Below, piece after piece: positions 21,517-23,936 of a stretch of 23,936 nucleotides of DNA; within the stretch, counting starts at the first letter, position 1, and every line of letters begins with the position of its first letter. Below the pieces are notes generated by a model, which did no database searches, was not told where the DNA came from, and was given only the letters and a program-made list of their open reading frames with translations. The DNA comes from Lachnospiraceae bacterium (GTDB lineage: Bacteria > Bacillota > Clostridia > Lachnospirales > Lachnospiraceae). The translations under genes and the position numbers were made by a program. The stretch spans positions 1 to 23,936 of the forward strand of contig VSNE01000447.1 of the NCBI GenBank assembly GCA_009774155.1, given 5' to 3'.

Positions 21517-21798
21517 ATGAACGGGGATAAAGAAATAAAAGAACTGCAGGCCCTGGTGCGGGTGGGGATTGTCAGCAAGGTGAACGCCGGGGAAATGACC
21601 GCAAGGGTGAAATATGTGCAGCAGGGTACGATGTCAGGGGACATGAAACTGTTACAGAACCATCCGGATAGCTGTACTACAGAATACAAATGCCCTGCCT
21701 GCGGAAAGTGCAGATGGGTACCGGAGCCGGGGCAGTATGTATTGTGCGTGCTGATTCCGGGCGGGGATGGTGACGGAGTGATTTTAGGGGGCATTTAA
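21517..21798 (+). CDS. short baseplate spike/gpV-like protein
   Basis: A 93-residue protein directly after the hub stop (TAAATG). The start of the chain (LVRVGIVSKVNAGEMTARVK) and the end (PEPGQYVLCVLIPGGDGDGV followed by ILGGI) are the first and last strands of the gpV/gp5-type OB fold. Four cysteines (C53, C59, C62, C65, including CPACGKC) fall in the middle and could bind a metal. P2 gpV is 211 residues with a beta-helix tip; this protein has no tip domain, so either another protein supplies it or the spike is blunt. The location between D and U/W/J supports a spike role. Confidence 0.8.
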   Translation: MNGDKEIKELQALVRVGIVSKVNAGEMTARVKYVQQGTMSGDMKLLQNHPDSCTTEYKCPACGKCRWVPEPGQYVLCVLIPGGDGDGVILGGI

Positions 21799-21800
21799 AT

Positions 21801-22199
21801 ATGGCAAAGCTGGGGACTCTGGGGGAAATCGTATTTTCCGTTTCGGATAAAAAAATACAGACCTTTGACGATATGAGTCTGGAATCGTCCGTAAAATATC
21901 ATACACATGACAGACACTTAGAAAAGCCTCTCCTTGAATTTGGGGGAATGGAGACCGATAAGCTGTCATTCACAATGTACCATTCCGTATTTTTAGGGGT
22001 GAACCCTGAAAAACAAATAAAAATGATTGATGAATATATGAATGCCGGGGAAATACTCTCCCTGATAATCGGCGGGAAAAGATACGGGAGCAAATGGGTG
22101 ATTACAAAACATTCAAAGGCTTATAAGAAGTTTGACAAAAAAGGAAGAGTCCTAGTGGTTGAAAGCAAAGTGACGCTGGAAGAGTATGCCAGCAGATAA
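21801..22199 (+). CDS. tail protein, P2 gpU-like
   Basis: A 132-residue protein: MAKLGTLGEIVFSVSDKKIQ, HTHDRHLEKPLLEFGGMETD, then KLSFTMYHSVFLGVNPEKQI and EILSLIIGGKRYGSKWVI, matching the P2 gpU family (start LG.iiF.vs.....tf...). In P2-like tails gpU is needed for tail assembly; structural studies of related proteins place it in the hub/tape region. Here it sits between spike and gpW-like genes, not in its P2 position after gpT, which is common in Firmicutes. Its 3' end may overlap the next gene. Confidence 0.85.
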   Translation: MAKLGTLGEIVFSVSDKKIQTFDDMSLESSVKYHTHDRHLEKPLLEFGGMETDKLSFTMYHSVFLGVNPEKQIKMIDEYMNAGEILSLIIGGKRYGSKWVITKHSKAYKKFDKKGRVLVVESKVTLEEYASR

Positions 22200-22215
22200 A
22201 AAGGCGGTTGAGGAA

Positions 22216-22557
22216 ATGGCTTATACAGTATCAGCAGCAGAGGAGAGGAAAATCAGTTTCCGGCCTGAAAGTGTGGTGGAAGAAGTGCTTCAAAATGTCT
22301 GGTTTATCCTGAACACGTTGGAATATGACTGTCCGCTTGCAAGAGGGCTGGGGTTAAATCCGGGATTTATCGACAGACCGATAGAAACGGCGCAGGCGTT
22401 GAGTGTGGCGGACGTATTTGACAAGATAGAAACATTTGAACCCAGGGCGGAAATTCTGAAAGTGAGTTTTAAAAACAGCCACGCGGACGGAAGAATTTAT
22501 GCGATAGCGGAGGTAAATATAAATGGCGATTACGACATCGAGGAATACACCAGATAG
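22216..22557 (+). CDS. baseplate wedge protein, P2 gpW/T4 gp25-like
   Basis: A 113-residue protein. KISFRPESVVEEVLQNVWFI then LNTLEYDCPLARGLGLNPGF and the end GRIYAIAEVNINGDYDI are the gp25/gpW family core. The family binds the first sheath ring and starts sheath polymerisation. I chose ATG 22216 (MAYTVSAAEERKI), which fits the family N-terminus. ATG 22186, 14 nt inside the gpU gene, would add ten residues and has GGAAGAG close by, so it remains possible. The end overlaps the gpJ gene by 35 nt. Confidence 0.85.
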   Translation: MAYTVSAAEERKISFRPESVVEEVLQNVWFILNTLEYDCPLARGLGLNPGFIDRPIETAQALSVADVFDKIETFEPRAEILKVSFKNSHADGRIYAIAEVNINGDYDIEEYTR

Positions 22558-23671
22558 CTACCCGGAAGTAAAATTTTGTGAAACAGACACGGCAAAAATT
22601 GTAAATACACTGATAAAAGGGTATGAAACAATAACAAAGCGGACGCTGTACCCGGCGGACCCGGTAAGAGTTTTTATTTTATGGGTGGCAGATATTATCA
22701 GTCAGGAGAGGGAGTTAATCAATTATTCCGCAAGGATGAACATTCCCCGGTATGCTGTGGGGGAATTTCTGGATGCACTGGCGGAAATTTTCTACAATGT
22801 ACACAGACTGCCGCCAGAACCTGCAACGTGTATATTGCGTTTTGAACTGTCTGTGGAACAGGAAGAAAATTACACCATTCCCCAGGCAATACAGGTAACG
22901 GTTGACGGAGAAATCATTTTCAGGACAACGGAAACCATTATGTTTCCAGCCGGACAGAATTATGTGGAGGTTCCGGCAATGTGCCTTACGGCGGGAACTG
23001 CGGGGAACGGGTTTGTTCCGGGACAGATAAACAAGATGGTCGATGAACAGTTCCTTTATTTCAAAGACGTTTACAACGTCACGGAAAGCGGGGGAGGGAC
23101 GGAGCGGGAAAGCGACAATGATTTTTACAACCGTATGCGGGAAAGCGTGGAAAGCTATTCCACGGCTGGGCCGGAGGGCGGCTATATCTACCACGGAAAA
23201 AGTGCTTCCAGTGCGATTTCTGACATTATGCCGGATTCTCCAGCACCGGGATTTGCCGATATTCGGGTAATGCTTCACAACGGGGAACTGCCAGGAGAAG
23301 AAATATTGAAAAAGGTGGAAGCAAAATTGAGCGCAAAAGACATAAGGCCCATGTGTGATTTTGTACAGGTGTCGGCACCGGAAACTGTGCCTTTTCGGAT
23401 AGATATCACCTATTATATCCCGAAAGAAAAGAATGCGGCAACGTCTGAAATCATACAGAATGTGGAAACGGCGGTACAGAACTATATAGCATGGCAGACG
23501 GAAAAAATGGGGCGCGACATAAACCCGTCCTATTTTCACGGCCTGCTTATGCAGACGGGAATCAAACGTGCGGAAATCCGGGAACCGCAGTTTATGAAAC
23601 TGGAAAAAAAATGTGTCGCAGCCCTTAACGGGGAGCCGCAGACAGTAAACGGGGGAACGGAAGATGAATAG
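22523..23671 (+). CDS. baseplate wedge protein, P2 gpJ-like
   Basis: A 382-residue protein with GGAGG (22509-22513) 9 nt upstream. The N-terminal helices (IVNTLIKGYETITKRTLYPA, VFILWVADIISQERELINYS, AVGEFLDALAEIF) and the middle GTAGNGFVPGQINKMVDEQF and GGGTERESDNDFYNRMRESV match baseplate J/gp47. The C-terminal half (YNRMRESVESYSTAGPEGGY, ADIRVMLHNGELPGEEIL) is also typical. GpJ builds the wedges around the hub with gpI and gpW. It is followed by the gpI-like gene with an 8-nt overlap, giving the conserved W-J-I order. Confidence 0.92.
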   Translation: MAITTSRNTPDSYPEVKFCETDTAKIVNTLIKGYETITKRTLYPADPVRVFILWVADIISQERELINYSARMNIPRYAVGEFLDALAEIFYNVHRLPPEPATCILRFELSVEQEENYTIPQAIQVTVDGEIIFRTTETIMFPAGQNYVEVPAMCLTAGTAGNGFVPGQINKMVDEQFLYFKDVYNVTESGGGTERESDNDFYNRMRESVESYSTAGPEGGYIYHGKSASSAISDIMPDSPAPGFADIRVMLHNGELPGEEILKKVEAKLSAKDIRPMCDFVQVSAPETVPFRIDITYYIPKEKNAATSEIIQNVETAVQNYIAWQTEKMGRDINPSYFHGLLMQTGIKRAEIREPQFMKLEKKCVAALNGEPQTVNGGTEDE

Positions 23672-23936
23672 GGACATTTTCAATATAGACCTGACAAGGA
23701 CACTTCCGCCAGCTTTGAAACAGGATAGAACCATGCAGGCGCTGTCCCAGATAATTGCCAGGGAACTACAGGAAAATGCAAGACTGATCTGCAATAATAT
23801 CATTTATGCCAGGATTGACGAACTGCCGGAAAAACTGCTTGATATACTGGCGTATGACCTGCATATTGATTGGTATAATTATGATTCTTCTATAGAAGAT
23901 AAAAGGGAATTAATTAAAACAAGTGTAAAGATACAT
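23664..23936 (+). CDS. tail protein I (P2 gpI-like), truncated by the window end
   Basis: The first 91 codons of a gene running off the window. It starts MNRDIFNIDLTRTLPPALKQ and continues with ALSQIIARELQENARLICNN, IDELPEKLLDILAYDLHIDW and YNYDSSIEDKRELIKTSVKI. The LP..L..D......l......E......... and LLD.LA..l.vdwyd motifs with SIEDKRELIK are diagnostic of P2 gpI. It forms the wedge with gpJ and connects to tail fibres, whose genes would be expected next. The start overlaps the gpJ stop. Confidence 0.9.
   Translation, partial: MNRDIFNIDLTRTLPPALKQDRTMQALSQIIARELQENARLICNNIIYARIDELPEKLLDILAYDLHIDWYNYDSSIEDKRELIKTSVKIH

Noticed and set aside
22715..23803. Long open frame (362 codons) on the minus strand opposite gpJ
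   Set aside because: A shadow of the gpJ and gpI genes, which match known families in the forward direction.
1..23936. CRISPR array, tRNA, integrase or insertion sequence
   Set aside because: Searched by eye; no spaced repeat array, no tRNA-like cloverleaf, no recombinase or transposase-like frame.

Overview
The window reads as part of a tailed-phage genome from a Gram-positive Clostridia host, probably Lachnospiraceae-like. The evidence for the host is strong G/A-rich Shine-Dalgarno sequences, AGG/CGG arginine and ATA isoleucine codons, TTG/GTG starts and protein families typical of gut Firmicutes prophages; no host flank is present, so the host is inferred. Every gene I can support is on the + strand. 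The virion genes combine a lambda-type head and packaging module (GpA-type terminase, gpB-type portal, ClpP-like protease with a nested scaffold, gpD, gpE, gpFII, gpZ) with a P2-type contractile tail (FI sheath, FII tube, E/E' chaperones, T tape measure, X, D, V, U, W, J, I). It is therefore a myophage with a lambda-like capsid.

Layout: 88-2698 holds a partition cassette (parA, a 65-codon gene of unknown function, parB). 2703-3459 holds a small uncertain gene and a RinA/ArpU-like late regulator. 3460-3643 is a late promoter and leader. 3644-7293 is packaging and head completion. 7294-7620 is a compact type I toxin-antitoxin locus of the Fst/par architecture. 7702-7864 is a second, near-identical late promoter and leader. 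7865-12005 is the head, 12014-13389 the connector and tail terminator, 13407-16444 the sheath, tube and chaperones, 16445-19996 the tape measure, and 19989-23936 the baseplate, with the last gene (gpI-like) cut by the window edge. There is no integrase, replication initiator, lysis gene or host DNA in view.

The most notable signal is a 17-bp near-palindrome, GTGACCGATTCGGNCAC, present four times: 24 bp upstream of parB (1114), and inside the head decoration gene (10670), the tail chaperone gene (15888) and the tape measure gene (19769). I interpret these as ParB-binding (parS-like) sites scattered through the late genes. That resembles the dispersed centromere of the plasmid-prophage N15 and suggests a phage-plasmid lifestyle.

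How the parts may work together (inference): ParA/ParB would maintain the prophage as a low-copy plasmid. The RinA-like protein would switch on late transcription from two promoters that share direct repeats and an extended -10. The toxin-antitoxin cassette, with its own strong bidirectional terminator, lies between terminase and portal genes, and the second promoter copy restarts late transcription beyond it. Both late leaders carry terminator-like hairpins, so attenuation or antitermination may add a layer of control. The tail chaperone pair is made through a canonical -1 slippery heptamer, TTTTTTA.
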